This document shows positions 7,432-15,783 of a DNA stretch of 28,610 nt, piece by piece (the first letter of the stretch is position 1; every line of letters begins with the position of its first letter). The stretch lies in contig JABDJG010000322.1 of the NCBI GenBank assembly GCA_013002595.1, positions 1 through 28,610 of the forward strand, given 5' to 3'. A model generated the notes under the pieces. That model made no database searches. It was not told the origin of the DNA and was given only the letters and a program-made list of their open reading frames with translations. The position numbers and the translations under genes are program-made. This DNA is from Hyphomicrobiales bacterium (lineage in GTDB: Bacteria; Pseudomonadota; Alphaproteobacteria; Rhizobiales; Aestuariivirgaceae).

Positions 7432-8715
7432 CTAAAACGATCGCGCTCTGGAGGGCAGGGGGGTGATTTTGACGGACGTCAGCTGATTGTGGCGCCTGCC
7501 AAGGACCTCGAAACGGAAGCCGTGGAAAGTGAAAGCCTGATTCTTGTCCGGGATGATCTGGGCTTCGTGAATAACCAGGCCGGCGATGGTAGTTGCCTCC
7601 TCGTCGGGCAGGTCCCAGTCATACTGGCGGTTAAGGTCACGGATCGGGGTCGTGCCGTCGACAACGAAGGCACCTGAGGCCTCGCGCTTGACGCCAGCGA
7701 CGTCGGTATCGTGTTCATCGGCGATTTCTCCGACGATCTCTTCCAGAATATCTTCCAGGGTGACAAGCCCCATAACCTCGCCGTACTCGTCGATGACGAT
7801 GGCGAAATGTGCCTTGCGGCGCAGGAAGGCGTTCAGCTGATCGACGACCGGCGTGGTGTCGGGCACAAACCAGGGCGTCGACGTTGTGTCGGCGATATCA
7901 ATCTTTGAGGCATCGCCCTTGTTGGCCTGGAGTGATGCAAGCAAATCCTTGGCGTGCAGGATGCCGGTGATGTTGTCTGGATCATTGGTCCAGATCGGCA
8001 CGCGGGTGTGGCCACTTTTGAGCACGTCTGCGATAATTTCGGCAGGCGACAGCGCGGAATCGATCATATGCATCTTGGTGCGATGGACCATCACGTCCGA
8101 CAGCTCGAGTTCACGTAGATCCAGGATTCCGCCGAGCATGTCACGGTCGCGCTTGACGACGGTGCCTTCGCGATGATGCAGGTCAATGGCGCCGCGCAGT
8201 TCGTCGTGGGCGCTCAGGATGTTGGTGGCCTTGGAAATGTCGACGCCAAACAGTTTCATGACATTCTTGACGATGAACTGCACGCCCATGACGATCGGAG
8301 CGAGGACGGCAACCAGGACGCGGATAGTGGGACCGACGAACAGTGAGAACCTGTCGGGATGGATGATGGCGTAGGTCTTGGGCATGACCTCGCCGAAAAC
8401 CAGCACCAGCGCGGTCATGATAAGCGTTGCGTAGACGACGCCGGATGCACCAAACAGTTCAAGGAACAGGCTGGTGGCCAGAGCCGAAGCCAGGATGTTG
8501 ACCAGGTTGTTGCCAAGCAGGATTGCGCCGAGCAGGCGTTCGGGCATGTCGATCAGCCGCTGTACAATCGATGCGCGCCGGTTGCCGCGTCGCTGCATCT
8601 CGTGCATGCGGGCCTTGGATGTGGCGGTCAGTGCGGTTTCCGAGCCGGAAAAGAAGGCAGACAGGGCAACCAGGCCAATGATGGCGCCGATTGTAATACC
8701 AAGGGTCGTTGTCAT
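7432..8715 (-). CDS. CorC/HlyC family CNNM-type membrane protein with CBS pair
   Basis: This 427-residue protein has an N-terminal DUF21/CNNM membrane domain with hydrophobic segments within the first 150 residues. It begins TTTLGITIGAIIGLVALSAF and contains the conserved FFSGSETALTA. A CBS domain pair follows at about 200-330 (SRVPIW-like HTRVPIWTND, then VIDEYGEVMGLVTLEDILEE). A CorC_HlyC domain closes the protein. Family members are linked to Mg2+ or Co2+ efflux or homeostasis at the inner membrane, with nucleotide sensing by the CBS pair. The older name haemolysin is misleading. Its ATG overlaps the aroB stop codon as ATGA, so it is the last gene of an aroK-aroB operon, as in many rhizobia. 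Confidence 0.93.
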   Translation of the reverse strand: MTTTLGITIGAIIGLVALSAFFSGSETALTATSKARMHEMQRRGNRRASIVQRLIDMPERLLGAILLGNNLVNILASALATSLFLELFGASGVVYATLIMTALVLVFGEVMPKTYAIIHPDRFSLFVGPTIRVLVAVLAPIVMGVQFIVKNVMKLFGVDISKATNILSAHDELRGAIDLHHREGTVVKRDRDMLGGILDLRELELSDVMVHRTKMHMIDSALSPAEIIADVLKSGHTRVPIWTNDPDNITGILHAKDLLASLQANKGDASKIDIADTTSTPWFVPDTTPVVDQLNAFLRRKAHFAIVIDEYGEVMGLVTLEDILEEIVGEIADEHDTDVAGVKREASGAFVVDGTTPIRDLNRQYDWDLPDEEATTIAGLVIHEAQIIPDKNQAFTFHGFRFEVLGRRHNQLTSVKITPLPSRARSF

Positions 8716-9857
8716 CGCTGTTTCAGTTCTGCTTGCAGGAATTCAAGCACTTTGTCCTTGTCGACATCAGGGGCGATAAAGGCGTCGCCGATGTCTCTGG
8801 TGAGAATGAAGGTGAGTTTGCCGCTTTGGGCCTTCTTGTCCTGGTGCATGATCTCGAGCAGCGCATCCGCGCCAGGCAAGTCGCCGGATATATCGGTGGG
8901 GTCGACCGGCAGTTCAACACTTGCCAAGTGTTTATTGACGCGTTCTGCCGTGCCGGAAGGGCAATAGCCCAACTGTTCGGAGAACCGGAAGGCCATCGCC
9001 ATACCGATGGCAACGCCCTCGCCATGCAACAACCGCTGGCTATAACCGGTTGCCGCCTCCAGGGCATGGCCGAAGGTGTGACCTAGATTGAGGAGGGCGC
9101 GGACGCCGGCCTCGCGCTCGTCTTTGGACACGATACTGGCCTTTGCCTGGCAACTCGCCTCAATCGCCTTCATGCGGGCCTGCATCGAGCCGGCGAACAG
9201 CTGTTGGGCGTTGTCTTCCAGCCAGGTGAACAACTCGGCATCTCCGAGCAGGCCGTATTTGGCCACCTCGGCATAACCGGCGGCTAACTCGCGTGTCGGC
9301 AATGTGTCAAGGAGGCTGGCATCGGCTATGACCATGACCGGCTGGTGGAAAGCGCCGATCAGGTTCTTGCCGAGCGGTGAGTTGATGCCGGTCTTGCCGC
9401 CGACGGATGAGTCGACCTGTGCCAGGAGGCTGGTCGGTATCTGGACGAAATCGACACCGCGGCGCAGAATGGCAGCAGCGAAACCGGCAAGGTCGCCAAC
9501 GACGCCGCCGCCAAATGCGACGATCTTGTCCGCCCGCTCGATGCCGGCTGCCAGCAGTTGGTCACAAAGGCCGGCCAACTGGGCATAGCTTTTTGAGGCC
9601 TCGCCGGCAGGTACGATGATCGCCTTTGTCTGGATACCGGCGTTTTGCATCGATGCCTGCAGCCGCTCCAGGTGCAGCCGGCCAACGTTTTCATCAGTGA
9701 CGATTGCCGTAAAAGGCCGCGCCAGAACCGGCGCAATCAATTCGCCGGCCGCATCGATCAGGCCTTCGCCGATATGAATGTCATAGCTGGCACCTTCAAG
9801 GTCGACGGTGACCCTGGCAGCTTCATGAGCCGCCCTTGAGGGTTGCAAATCATTCAT
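8712..9857 (-). CDS. aroB: 3-dehydroquinate synthase
   Basis: This 381-residue enzyme converts DAHP to 3-dehydroquinate, the second step of the shikimate pathway. It uses NAD+ and a divalent metal. The NAD-binding stretch FGGGVVGDLAGFAAAILRRG is at about 115-134 and the signature PTSLLAQVDSSVGGKTGIN at about 141-159. The zinc-binding region LLNLGHTFGHALE is near 256-268. It starts at ATG 9857, overlapping the aroK stop codon as ATGA, and its own stop codon overlaps the CorC-type gene. The three genes are therefore translationally coupled. Length is normal for the family. Confidence 0.97.
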   Translation of the reverse strand: MNDLQPSRAAHEAARVTVDLEGASYDIHIGEGLIDAAGELIAPVLARPFTAIVTDENVGRLHLERLQASMQNAGIQTKAIIVPAGEASKSYAQLAGLCDQLLAAGIERADKIVAFGGGVVGDLAGFAAAILRRGVDFVQIPTSLLAQVDSSVGGKTGINSPLGKNLIGAFHQPVMVIADASLLDTLPTRELAAGYAEVAKYGLLGDAELFTWLEDNAQQLFAGSMQARMKAIEASCQAKASIVSKDEREAGVRALLNLGHTFGHALEAATGYSQRLLHGEGVAIGMAMAFRFSEQLGYCPSGTAERVNKHLASVELPVDPTDISGDLPGADALLEIMHQDKKAQSGKLTFILTRDIGDAFIAPDVDKDKVLEFLQAELKQR

Positions 9858-10429
9858 CGCGATGCGCTCTCAAAGTTGAGGAGTGCTGCGATCACGTCCT
9901 TGACTATAACACTGTGCGGGACATCGCGACTGTCGACCACGAGGTCTGCTTTGGCATAGACCGGGTAACGTTCATCAATGAGATTTCGCATGACAGCTTC
10001 TGGATCGGCAGTTTGCAGGAGCGGGCGGTGTGAGCGCCGCCGCACACGTTTCATCAAAAGATCGAAGTCGGCACGCAGCCAGATCGAGACAGCTTCGTCG
10101 CTAATTTTCTGCCGGGTATGTTCGTTCATGTAGGCGCCACCTCCGGTGGCTATAACCTGCTGCCCGGATTCGAGCAACCGGGCGATCACTCGGCGTTCGC
10201 CATCGCGAAAATGTTGTTCGCCATAATCTTCAAAAATCTCCGGGATGGTTTTGCCGGCGGCTTGTTCAATTTCGTGGTCGGCATCTGCAAAGGGCAAATC
10301 GAGACGTTGAGCGAGCCGGCGGCCAACGGTGGTCTTGCCGGCGCCCATCAGGCCGATCAGCACAAGCGAGCGCCCATGCAAAACGTGTTGCATGTCTTCT
10401 CGCAGCCTGTCAGTTGTCCGCCGGTTCAT
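9854..10429 (-). CDS. aroK: Shikimate kinase
   Basis: This P-loop kinase phosphorylates shikimate at the 3-hydroxyl with ATP, the fifth step of the shikimate pathway. The Walker A motif GLMGAGKTT lies close to the N-terminus, followed by FADADHEIE (the shikimate-binding Asp region) and ATGGGAYMN (glycine-rich substrate loop). R-x2-R-x-L-L-like sequence (RRSHRPLL) forms the lid. I chose ATG 10429 (191 residues). AGAGAGCGAGA lies directly upstream, and the longer frame starts only with a GTG at 10459 (201 residues). It is the first gene of the aroK-aroB-CorC operon and diverges from the small membrane protein-xerD unit across about 200 bp that must contain both promoters. Confidence 0.95.
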   Translation of the reverse strand: MNRRTTDRLREDMQHVLHGRSLVLIGLMGAGKTTVGRRLAQRLDLPFADADHEIEQAAGKTIPEIFEDYGEQHFRDGERRVIARLLESGQQVIATGGGAYMNEHTRQKISDEAVSIWLRADFDLLMKRVRRRSHRPLLQTADPEAVMRNLIDERYPVYAKADLVVDSRDVPHSVIVKDVIAALLNFESASR

Positions 10430-10628
10430 TCTCGCTCTCTTGATTGGCAGACAAGTCACATGCCGGATAGAATCGATCCGAAACGGACGCGCGCCAGTAC
10501 CAGCTGACTGTTCTATCGCCAGCTCGAAGGCACGGCAAAGTTTTTCCTTGCTCAGCGTTTACACCTGCCGCCCGCCCATGCAAAATGCCGGCTGAAATTC
10601 CGAATGTTTTGAACCGAGGTTTGACGAC

Positions 10629-10769
10629 GTGCCCGACAGTCTTCGCTTTCTGTTAATCGTTGCGTGTTTGGGTGGTGCCGGATACGGCGCTATTTGGGCG
10701 CTGGCCAACAATCCGCCCGATCAGACGGAAATCGTGAAGCCCGTTTCGAATGTCAATTTCGACCAGTGA
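10629..10769 (+). CDS. Small single-span membrane protein upstream of xerD
   Basis: This 46-residue frame starts with GTG at 10629 and reads MPDSLRFLLIVACLGGAGYG, followed by AIWALANNPPDQTEIVKPVS and NVNFDQ. One transmembrane helix (about residues 5-26) precedes a short polar tail with the motif N-P-P-(D/E)-Q-x-E-I-V-K-P. I recall small proteins of this layout directly before xerD or near aroK in rhizobia, sometimes mislabelled histidine kinase; the function is unknown. GAGG lies about 10 nt upstream of the GTG. The last 20 nt overlap the start of xerD, so the two genes are probably translated together. It is short but well supported by conserved composition and context. Confidence 0.75.
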   Translation: MPDSLRFLLIVACLGGAGYGAIWALANNPPDQTEIVKPVSNVNFDQ

Positions 10770-11712
10770 TGAGAGCATCGGCGCCGGCAATGGCCGGTTG
10801 ATCGGCAATTTTCTTGAGATGATGAGTGCTGAACGCGGGGCCCGGCCGAATACGCTGGAGGCCTACAGGCGCGATCTGGCTGACTATGGGGCGGTTCTGC
10901 AGGCTCGAAGCATTGGGTTCTGCAAGGCGACATCAGATGATATTCGCGGCTATCTGCGGGGCCTAAATGATCTTGGCATGGCGTCGGCGACTGCGGCACG
11001 GCGACTATCGGCGGTACGCCAGTTTCACCGCTTCCTTTATGCCGAAGGCTTGACCGATGGAAATCCGGCAACGGTGATTGAGGGTCCGGTTCAGGCCCGG
11101 CCGCTGCCCAAGGTGTTGTCGCACGATGAGGTGGACCGTCTGCTGGGGACTGCGAGGGCCGAAATGGACAAAGCACAAGGCCGCGGCAAGCTCAAAGCTG
11201 CGCGCATGCATTGTCTGGTCGAACTGCTCTATGCAAGCGGCCTCAGGGTGTCGGAACTCGTCAGTTTGACCGTCCAGACGATACGCGCCGATGATCGCCT
11301 GTTGACCATCACCGGCAAGGGGGGGCGAGAACGCCTGGTGCCGTTGTCCGATGCCGCGCGGGCTGCGATCGGCGACTACCTCAAGCTGTGCCGCAAGCAC
11401 GACTGCATGCCAGGCGAGATCAGCCCGTGGCTGTTTCCGGGCCATGGCCGCAGCGGCCATCTTAGCCGCCAGCAATTCGGTCTCGGCCTGAAGGATCTGG
11501 CGATTACCGCTGGTCTTGACCCTGCAAAAGTCTCACCGCATGTGCTCCGTCATGCTTTCGCCAGTCATCTGCTGGCTGGGGGTGCGGATCTGCGGGCGGT
11601 TCAGCAGATGTTGGGCCATGCAGATATCTCAACGACGCAAATCTATACTCATGTACTGGACGAGCGATTGAAGGCTGTCGTCCGGAACCATCACCCGTTG
11701 AGCAGTGTATAG
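10750..11712 (+). CDS. xerD: Site-specific tyrosine recombinase XerD
   Basis: This 320-residue recombinase acts with XerC at dif to resolve chromosome dimers at the division septum. The N-terminal SAM-like core-binding domain covers about 15-105 and the catalytic domain about 118-310. The catalytic residues appear as R166 (ASGLRVSEL), K190 (GKGGRERLV), H264 and R267 (SPHVLRHAF), H290 (MLGH) and the nucleophile Y299 (TTQIYTHV). The context beside aroK and accA is the usual one for chromosomal XerD in this order and argues against a phage integrase. The ATG lies inside the preceding small membrane-protein gene. Confidence 0.94.
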   Translation: MSISTSDESIGAGNGRLIGNFLEMMSAERGARPNTLEAYRRDLADYGAVLQARSIGFCKATSDDIRGYLRGLNDLGMASATAARRLSAVRQFHRFLYAEGLTDGNPATVIEGPVQARPLPKVLSHDEVDRLLGTARAEMDKAQGRGKLKAARMHCLVELLYASGLRVSELVSLTVQTIRADDRLLTITGKGGRERLVPLSDAARAAIGDYLKLCRKHDCMPGEISPWLFPGHGRSGHLSRQQFGLGLKDLAITAGLDPAKVSPHVLRHAFASHLLAGGADLRAVQQMLGHADISTTQIYTHVLDERLKAVVRNHHPLSSV

Positions 11713-11744
11713 CGCTGAAATTTTGGCGGGTGGCCAACTCTAGG

Positions 11745-11773
11745 TTGACAGATGGCATGGCCATCGCCACTTT
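11745..11773 (+). promoter_or_regulatory. accA: Possible accA promoter
   Basis: TTGACA at 11745-11750 is a perfect -35 hexamer. A weak -10 (CACTTT, 11768-11773) follows at 17 bp. It lies 38 bp before the chosen accA start and after the xerD stop codon, so it would give accA its own transcription. The weak -10 keeps confidence low. Confidence 0.35.
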
Positions 11774-11810
11774 GCCCCCCGAATCCACCGGGGACCGAAG
11801 TTCTTATTGT

Positions 11811-12764
11811 ATGAAAACCTATCTCGATTTTGAAAGTCAGGTTGCAGACCTTGAGGGCAAGGTTGCTGAGCTGAAGGCGCTCGCCAACGAAGACGATACC
11901 GTCTCGATAGACGATGAGGTCGAGCAGCTAGAGCGTAAGGCTGCCAAAAGCCTTGCCGAACTCTATGGAAAATTGGATCCTTGGCAAAAGACACAGGTCG
12001 CGCGTCACCCTGAACGGCCGCATTGTCTTGATTACATCGGTGGATTGATCACCGAATTCACGTCAATGGCCGGTGATCGCAAATTTGCCGAGGACCATGC
12101 AATCATCGGCGGGATGGGACGTTTTCAGGGTGAGGCCGTGATGGTGATCGGCCAGGAAAAGGGCCATGACACCGCGAGCCGGCTGAAACGCAACTTTGGC
12201 ATGGCACGGCCGGAAGGCTATCGCAAGGCTGTCCGGCTGATGGAACTGGCTGATCGTTTCGGCTTGCCGGTGCTGACCTTTGTTGACACAGCAGGTGCGT
12301 ACCCGGGCGTTGGCGCTGAAGAGCGTGGCCAGGCAGAAGCGATTGCCCGCAGCACTGATTGTTGCCTGGGACTGGGCGTGCCGCTGGTTGCGACCATCAT
12401 CGGCGAGGGCGGGTCTGGTGGCGCGGTCGCGATAGCAACGGCAAATAACGTCCTGATGCTGCAGCATTCGATTTACAGTGTGATTTCCCCGGAAGGGGCG
12501 GCTTCTATCTTGTGGCGTGACCAGGCCAAGGCAAAGGACGCGGCAACGGCGATGAAGATCACGGCGCAGGATCTCAAAAAGCTCGGTGTCATTGATGAGA
12601 TCATCGAAGAACCGGTTGGCGGCGCGCATCGTGGCCGGGAAGCGGTTATTGCTGCGACAGGAGATGCAATAGCAGCTGCCCTGCTGCCGCTCAGGCACCA
12701 GACGCCTGACGAAGTCCGCCGGCACCGGCGCGACAAGTTCCTGGCTATAGGGCGGAACTTGTGA
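11811..12764 (+). CDS. accA: Acetyl-CoA carboxylase carboxyltransferase subunit alpha
   Basis: This subunit pairs with AccD to transfer carboxyl from carboxybiotin to acetyl-CoA, making malonyl-CoA for fatty acid synthesis. I chose ATG 11811, giving MKTYLDFESQVADLEGKVAE and 317 residues, the usual family length and N-terminus. An in-frame ATG at 11730 would add 27 unconserved residues. Landmarks are KTQVARHPERPHCLDYI, RNFGMARPEGYRKAVRLMEL, FVDTAGAYPGVGAEERGQAE and GEGGSGGAVAIATANNVLML, which form the oxyanion-hole and CoA-binding region. No clear Shine-Dalgarno precedes the chosen start. accD is not in the window. Confidence 0.96.
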   Translation: MKTYLDFESQVADLEGKVAELKALANEDDTVSIDDEVEQLERKAAKSLAELYGKLDPWQKTQVARHPERPHCLDYIGGLITEFTSMAGDRKFAEDHAIIGGMGRFQGEAVMVIGQEKGHDTASRLKRNFGMARPEGYRKAVRLMELADRFGLPVLTFVDTAGAYPGVGAEERGQAEAIARSTDCCLGLGVPLVATIIGEGGSGGAVAIATANNVLMLQHSIYSVISPEGAASILWRDQAKAKDAATAMKITAQDLKKLGVIDEIIEEPVGGAHRGREAVIAATGDAIAAALLPLRHQTPDEVRRHRRDKFLAIGRNL

Positions 12765-12778
12765 CACCACCTGACCGC

Positions 12779-12852
12779 GCTCTTAGAATTCTGAAGTCGA
12801 TCAGGTTTATCGAGTTTGATCTATTCAATCAGAATCGATCCTGATCTAGAGT
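12779..12852. repeat. Palindromic intergenic repeat, copy 1
   Basis: This copy lies between accA and the ABC exporter gene. GATCAGG (12799-12805) and CCTGATC (12840-12846) form the base of an imperfect hairpin that continues through TTTATCGAG-like and TCAGAATCGAT-like arms. The 18-nt string GAAGTCGATCAGGTTTAT (12793-12810) recurs exactly at 20160-20177, and the flanks (CTCTTAGA versus CTCTAAGA; ATCCTGATCTAG) also match. It is therefore a dispersed repeat, and possibly also a terminator for accA. Confidence 0.75.
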
Positions 12853-12910
12853 ACAAGCAGCCTGCAGCGCGTTAACGGAGCTCCCAGGCTCGGCTGGTTG
12901 CGCTGCAAGG

Positions 12911-14794
12911 ATGAATTTCACGATGATCACAGCGATTTTCGAATGGTTCGAACGGCGCAACGATCCGTTTCCGCGCTGGCAGCCGGACAAGCCGCCGTCG
13001 ACGTTGATCGCGTTTGTGCTGCACTATACCTGGCCGTTTCGCTGGTTGATCGCGACGGCGTCGGTGATCTCCATCCTTGCTGCTGTGCTGGACGTCTATC
13101 TGTTCGTCTTTGTCGGCAATCTGGTTGACTGGCTGGCGGCGGCGGACAAGGCATCGTTCTGGGCTGATCACAGCACCAGACTGATTGTCATGAGCATCCT
13201 TGTGCTGGCCGTTCTGCCGGCCCTTCGGTTCTTCTATGAAGTTGCGGTCCACCAGGGGCTATTGGGCAACTTCGCCATGCGAACGCGCTGGCAGGCGCAC
13301 CGCTATGTGCTGCGCCAGTCGATGCAGTTTTTTCAGGACGATTTTGCCGGCCGGGTTGCGACAAAAGTCATGCAGACGGCGCTCGGGGTGCGCGATCTGG
13401 TGATGAAAATCACCGAGGTGCTGCTGTATGTCAGCATCTACTTCACGGCTGCGGTGGTGATGTTTGCGTTCAGCGATGCGCGGCTGACGACGCCGATGAT
13501 CGTGTGGCTGATCGCCTATCTGGCGGTGCTGAGATATTTCGTGCCGCGGCTGTCGCGTATTTCCATGGAGCAGGCCGATCACCGGTCGCTGGTTACCGGC
13601 CGGGTGGTCGACAGTTACACCAATATTCCCACGGTGAAGATGTTTGCTCATGCCGACTATGAAGATGCCTACGTGAAGGACAGCATGGAGGGGTTCTTAA
13701 GCAACGTCTATGTGCAGATGCGGCTGTCGACGCTGCTGACGATCGTTCTGACGATTCTGAATTCGCTGTTGCTGTTTTCTGTTGCGGCGGTCTCCATCTG
13801 GTTGTGGTCGATTGAGGCGGTAACCATTGGCGCGATCGCGTTTGCAATGGGTCTGGTCCTGCGCCTGCAAGGCATGTCGCAGTGGATCCTGTGGGAAGTC
13901 TGGGCACTGTTTGAAAATCTCGGTGTGGTGCAGGATGGCATTACCACGATTGCCCGGGAGCGCGAGATCGTTGATGCGCCAGATGCAAAGCCGCTCAAGG
14001 TCGCGGATGGCGAAATCCGCTATGAGGGGATCCGCTTCAACTATGGCCTTCGCGTCGAGGGCGGTGCGCAACGGGTTGTCGACGGTCTGTCCTTGACCAT
14101 AAAGCCGGGCGAAAAGATCGGGCTGGTTGGCCGGTCCGGCGCCGGCAAATCAACACTCGTATCGTTGCTGCTCAGGTTTTATGACCTTGAAGGCGGGCGT
14201 ATTACTATCGATGGCCAGAGCATCAGCACGGTCACCCAGGACTCGCTGCGCGGCCAGATCGGGATGGTGACGCAGGATACCTCACTGCTACACCGCTCGA
14301 TCACCGATAACATTCGTTATGGCCGACCGGATGCATCGCACGAAGACGTCGAGCGGGCAGCACGCCTTGCCAAGGCTGATGAGTTCATTGACGGCCTCAG
14401 CGATGCCAAGGGGCGCAAAGGCTACGATGCCCATGTTGGTGAGCGCGGCGTCAAGCTGTCCGGTGGCCAACGTCAGCGCGTGGCGATCGCCCGGGTGCTG
14501 TTGAAAGATGCACCGATCCTGGTGCTCGATGAGGCGACAAGCGCGCTTGATTCAGAGGTGGAGGCAGCGATCCAGGAAAGCCTTTATCAGCTGATGGAAG
14601 GCAAGACGGTCATTGCCATTGCGCACCGCCTTTCAACCATTGCGGCAATGGACCGGCTCATCGTCATGGATGAAGGCCGGATTGTTGAAGAAGGCACTCA
14701 CGACGAGCTGCTTGAACGCGATGGGCTTTACGCACAGCTGTGGGCGCGCCAGTCAGGCGGGTTCCTGGGTACGAATGAGCGCGATACGCATTAA
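12911..14794 (+). CDS. ABC exporter, fused membrane and ATPase domains
   Basis: This 627-residue half-transporter has six predicted membrane helices (about 30-330) followed by a nucleotide-binding domain (about 365-615). Walker A is GRSGAGKST (407-415), the signature LSGGQ (516-520), Walker B ILVLDEA (536-542) and the switch His H572 in AHRLST. It is of the MsbA/multidrug-lipid exporter type and would act as a homodimer in the inner membrane; the substrate cannot be told from sequence. ATG 12911 and ATG 12923 are both possible. The second gives MITAIFEWFERR, closer to the family N-terminus as I recall it, with AAGGA upstream at rather long spacing. It converges with, and overlaps by 4 bp, the small gene on the other strand. 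Confidence 0.93.
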   Translation: MNFTMITAIFEWFERRNDPFPRWQPDKPPSTLIAFVLHYTWPFRWLIATASVISILAAVLDVYLFVFVGNLVDWLAAADKASFWADHSTRLIVMSILVLAVLPALRFFYEVAVHQGLLGNFAMRTRWQAHRYVLRQSMQFFQDDFAGRVATKVMQTALGVRDLVMKITEVLLYVSIYFTAAVVMFAFSDARLTTPMIVWLIAYLAVLRYFVPRLSRISMEQADHRSLVTGRVVDSYTNIPTVKMFAHADYEDAYVKDSMEGFLSNVYVQMRLSTLLTIVLTILNSLLLFSVAAVSIWLWSIEAVTIGAIAFAMGLVLRLQGMSQWILWEVWALFENLGVVQDGITTIAREREIVDAPDAKPLKVADGEIRYEGIRFNYGLRVEGGAQRVVDGLSLTIKPGEKIGLVGRSGAGKSTLVSLLLRFYDLEGGRITIDGQSISTVTQDSLRGQIGMVTQDTSLLHRSITDNIRYGRPDASHEDVERAARLAKADEFIDGLSDAKGRKGYDAHVGERGVKLSGGQRQRVAIARVLLKDAPILVLDEATSALDSEVEAAIQESLYQLMEGKTVIAIAHRLSTIAAMDRLIVMDEGRIVEEGTHDELLERDGLYAQLWARQSGGFLGTNERDTH

Positions 14795-15015
14795 GCTTCT
14801 TTCTCGGCCGTTTGGACCCGGCCACAGCGGAAGCGCTGCACCTGCCATTTGGGATGGCCGACGGACCATTTTGCAATTTCCGGCTGGCCACGCATCAAAC
14901 ACTGATAGGGCGTGAGGTTTGCCGCTGAATAAGTCAGGTGAACGTCCTTGCAGACATCAGGCTGGCCGATCATGCATACAGAAATTATCAATTCAATCAT
15001 AGCTGCCGTCTCCAA
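14791..15015 (-). CDS. Small conserved cysteine-containing hypothetical protein
   Basis: This 74-residue protein starts at ATG 15015, or five codons later at ATG 15000, which gives MIELIISVCMIGQPDVCKDV. It has a short hydrophobic start, then four cysteines in the patterns C-x7-C-K-D-V, PYQC and RFRCG, with the motif GQPEIAKW and a W-x-V-x-R-x-R-C-G end. I recall rhizobial hypothetical proteins with the same C-K-D-V/PYQC/GQPEIAKW pattern. That supports a real gene, probably an exported, disulphide-bonded protein. No function is known. Its stop codon overlaps the end of the convergent ABC exporter gene by 4 bp. Confidence 0.72.
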   Translation of the reverse strand: METAAMIELIISVCMIGQPDVCKDVHLTYSAANLTPYQCLMRGQPEIAKWSVGHPKWQVQRFRCGRVQTAEKEA

Positions 15016-15350
15016 TCTAATGATTGAGCTATAATATAACGTGCGTATGAATATCTAATTTCAAAGTGATTCGCTGTGTGTTTTATCACACAGTTATAAT
15101 TGATAATCTGTTGTGATTATCTTCATGTATTTATTAATTGTTAGGAAACAGAATAAATACCTAGAAACGGATTGTTTTTACATCCCCATGGTGCAATTTG
15201 ACGAAAACTGGCTGCCGTCCTGCGGCGTGTAGGCGTTTGCGCTTTGGTAACCTTGTTCGTAAAAAGCAAGCTCAATGAGGTGCTGTTTGCCGGATTGGCG
15301 GCGTGCATTTCGGGACAGTTAACATTTTAGATAAATGGTAGGCATCGGAC
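15016..15350. other. AT-rich spacer upstream of the Nudix gene
   Basis: This 335-bp stretch is markedly AT-rich over about 15016-15180 compared with all flanking genes. It contains the perfect hairpin CTGTGTG/CACACAG at 15074-15093, described separately. The rest, up to the Nudix start codon, is closer to genome composition and carries no frame I can support. Promoters for the leftward hypothetical gene and the rightward Nudix gene must lie here, but no clear hexamer pair stands out. Confidence 0.5.
15074..15093. promoter_or_regulatory. Inverted repeat in AT-rich spacer
   Basis: CTGTGTG and CACACAG are perfect 7-bp arms around TTTTAT. The spacing of arm centres (13 bp) could suit a dimeric regulator binding upstream of the leftward small gene, or an RNA hairpin. 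No regulator can be named. Confidence 0.3.
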
Positions 15351-15758
15351 ATGAGCGAAAGTCGCCTGGTCCTTGTGGCAGCCTGTGCGCTGGTCGACCC
15401 AGATGGCAGGGTGCTGATTTCAAAACGGCCTGAGGGCAAATCCATGGCTGGGCTGTGGGAGTTTCCCGGTGGCAAGGTCGAGACAGGAGAAGACCCTGAG
15501 CAAGCGTTGATCCGCGAACTTCGGGAAGAACTGGGCATAGATGTAACTTCGGCCTGTCTGGCACCCTTGACGTTTGCCAGCCATGCCTATGACACCTTCC
15601 ACTTGCTGATGCCGCTTTATGTGTGCAGGCGGTGGGAAGGAACGGTAAGACCGCTCGAGGGCCAGGAGTTGGCCTGGGTCAGGCCGGCCAAGCTCAGAAG
15701 TTACGATATGCCACCGGCAGATGAGCCGCTGATTGCGCATCTGTTTGATGCTCTTTAG
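15351..15758 (+). CDS. mutT: Nudix hydrolase, MutT-type 8-oxo-dGTP diphosphatase
   Basis: This 135-residue protein has a perfect Nudix box starting at G41 and reading through R55-E56-L57-R58-E59-E60-L61-G62. It fits the G-x5-E-x7-REUXEE-x-GU pattern, with E59 and E60 as metal ligands. The preceding SKRPEGKSMAGLWEFPGG matches the MutT subgroup, which hydrolyses 8-oxo-dGTP to the monophosphate and so prevents A:T to C:G transversions. Length is normal for MutT. It lies 25 bp upstream of an Flp pilin gene with no evident functional link. A different Nudix substrate remains possible. Confidence 0.9.
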   Translation: MSESRLVLVAACALVDPDGRVLISKRPEGKSMAGLWEFPGGKVETGEDPEQALIRELREELGIDVTSACLAPLTFASHAYDTFHLLMPLYVCRRWEGTVRPLEGQELAWVRPAKLRSYDMPPADEPLIAHLFDAL

Positions 15759-15783
15759 GGGGCGGTTTAGAGGGTTTTGAGTA

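Noticed and set aside
10750..11712. Phage or island integrase
   Set aside because: Although it is a tyrosine recombinase, sequence length and the neighbours (small membrane gene, aroK, accA) identify chromosomal XerD; no att site or tRNA is nearby.
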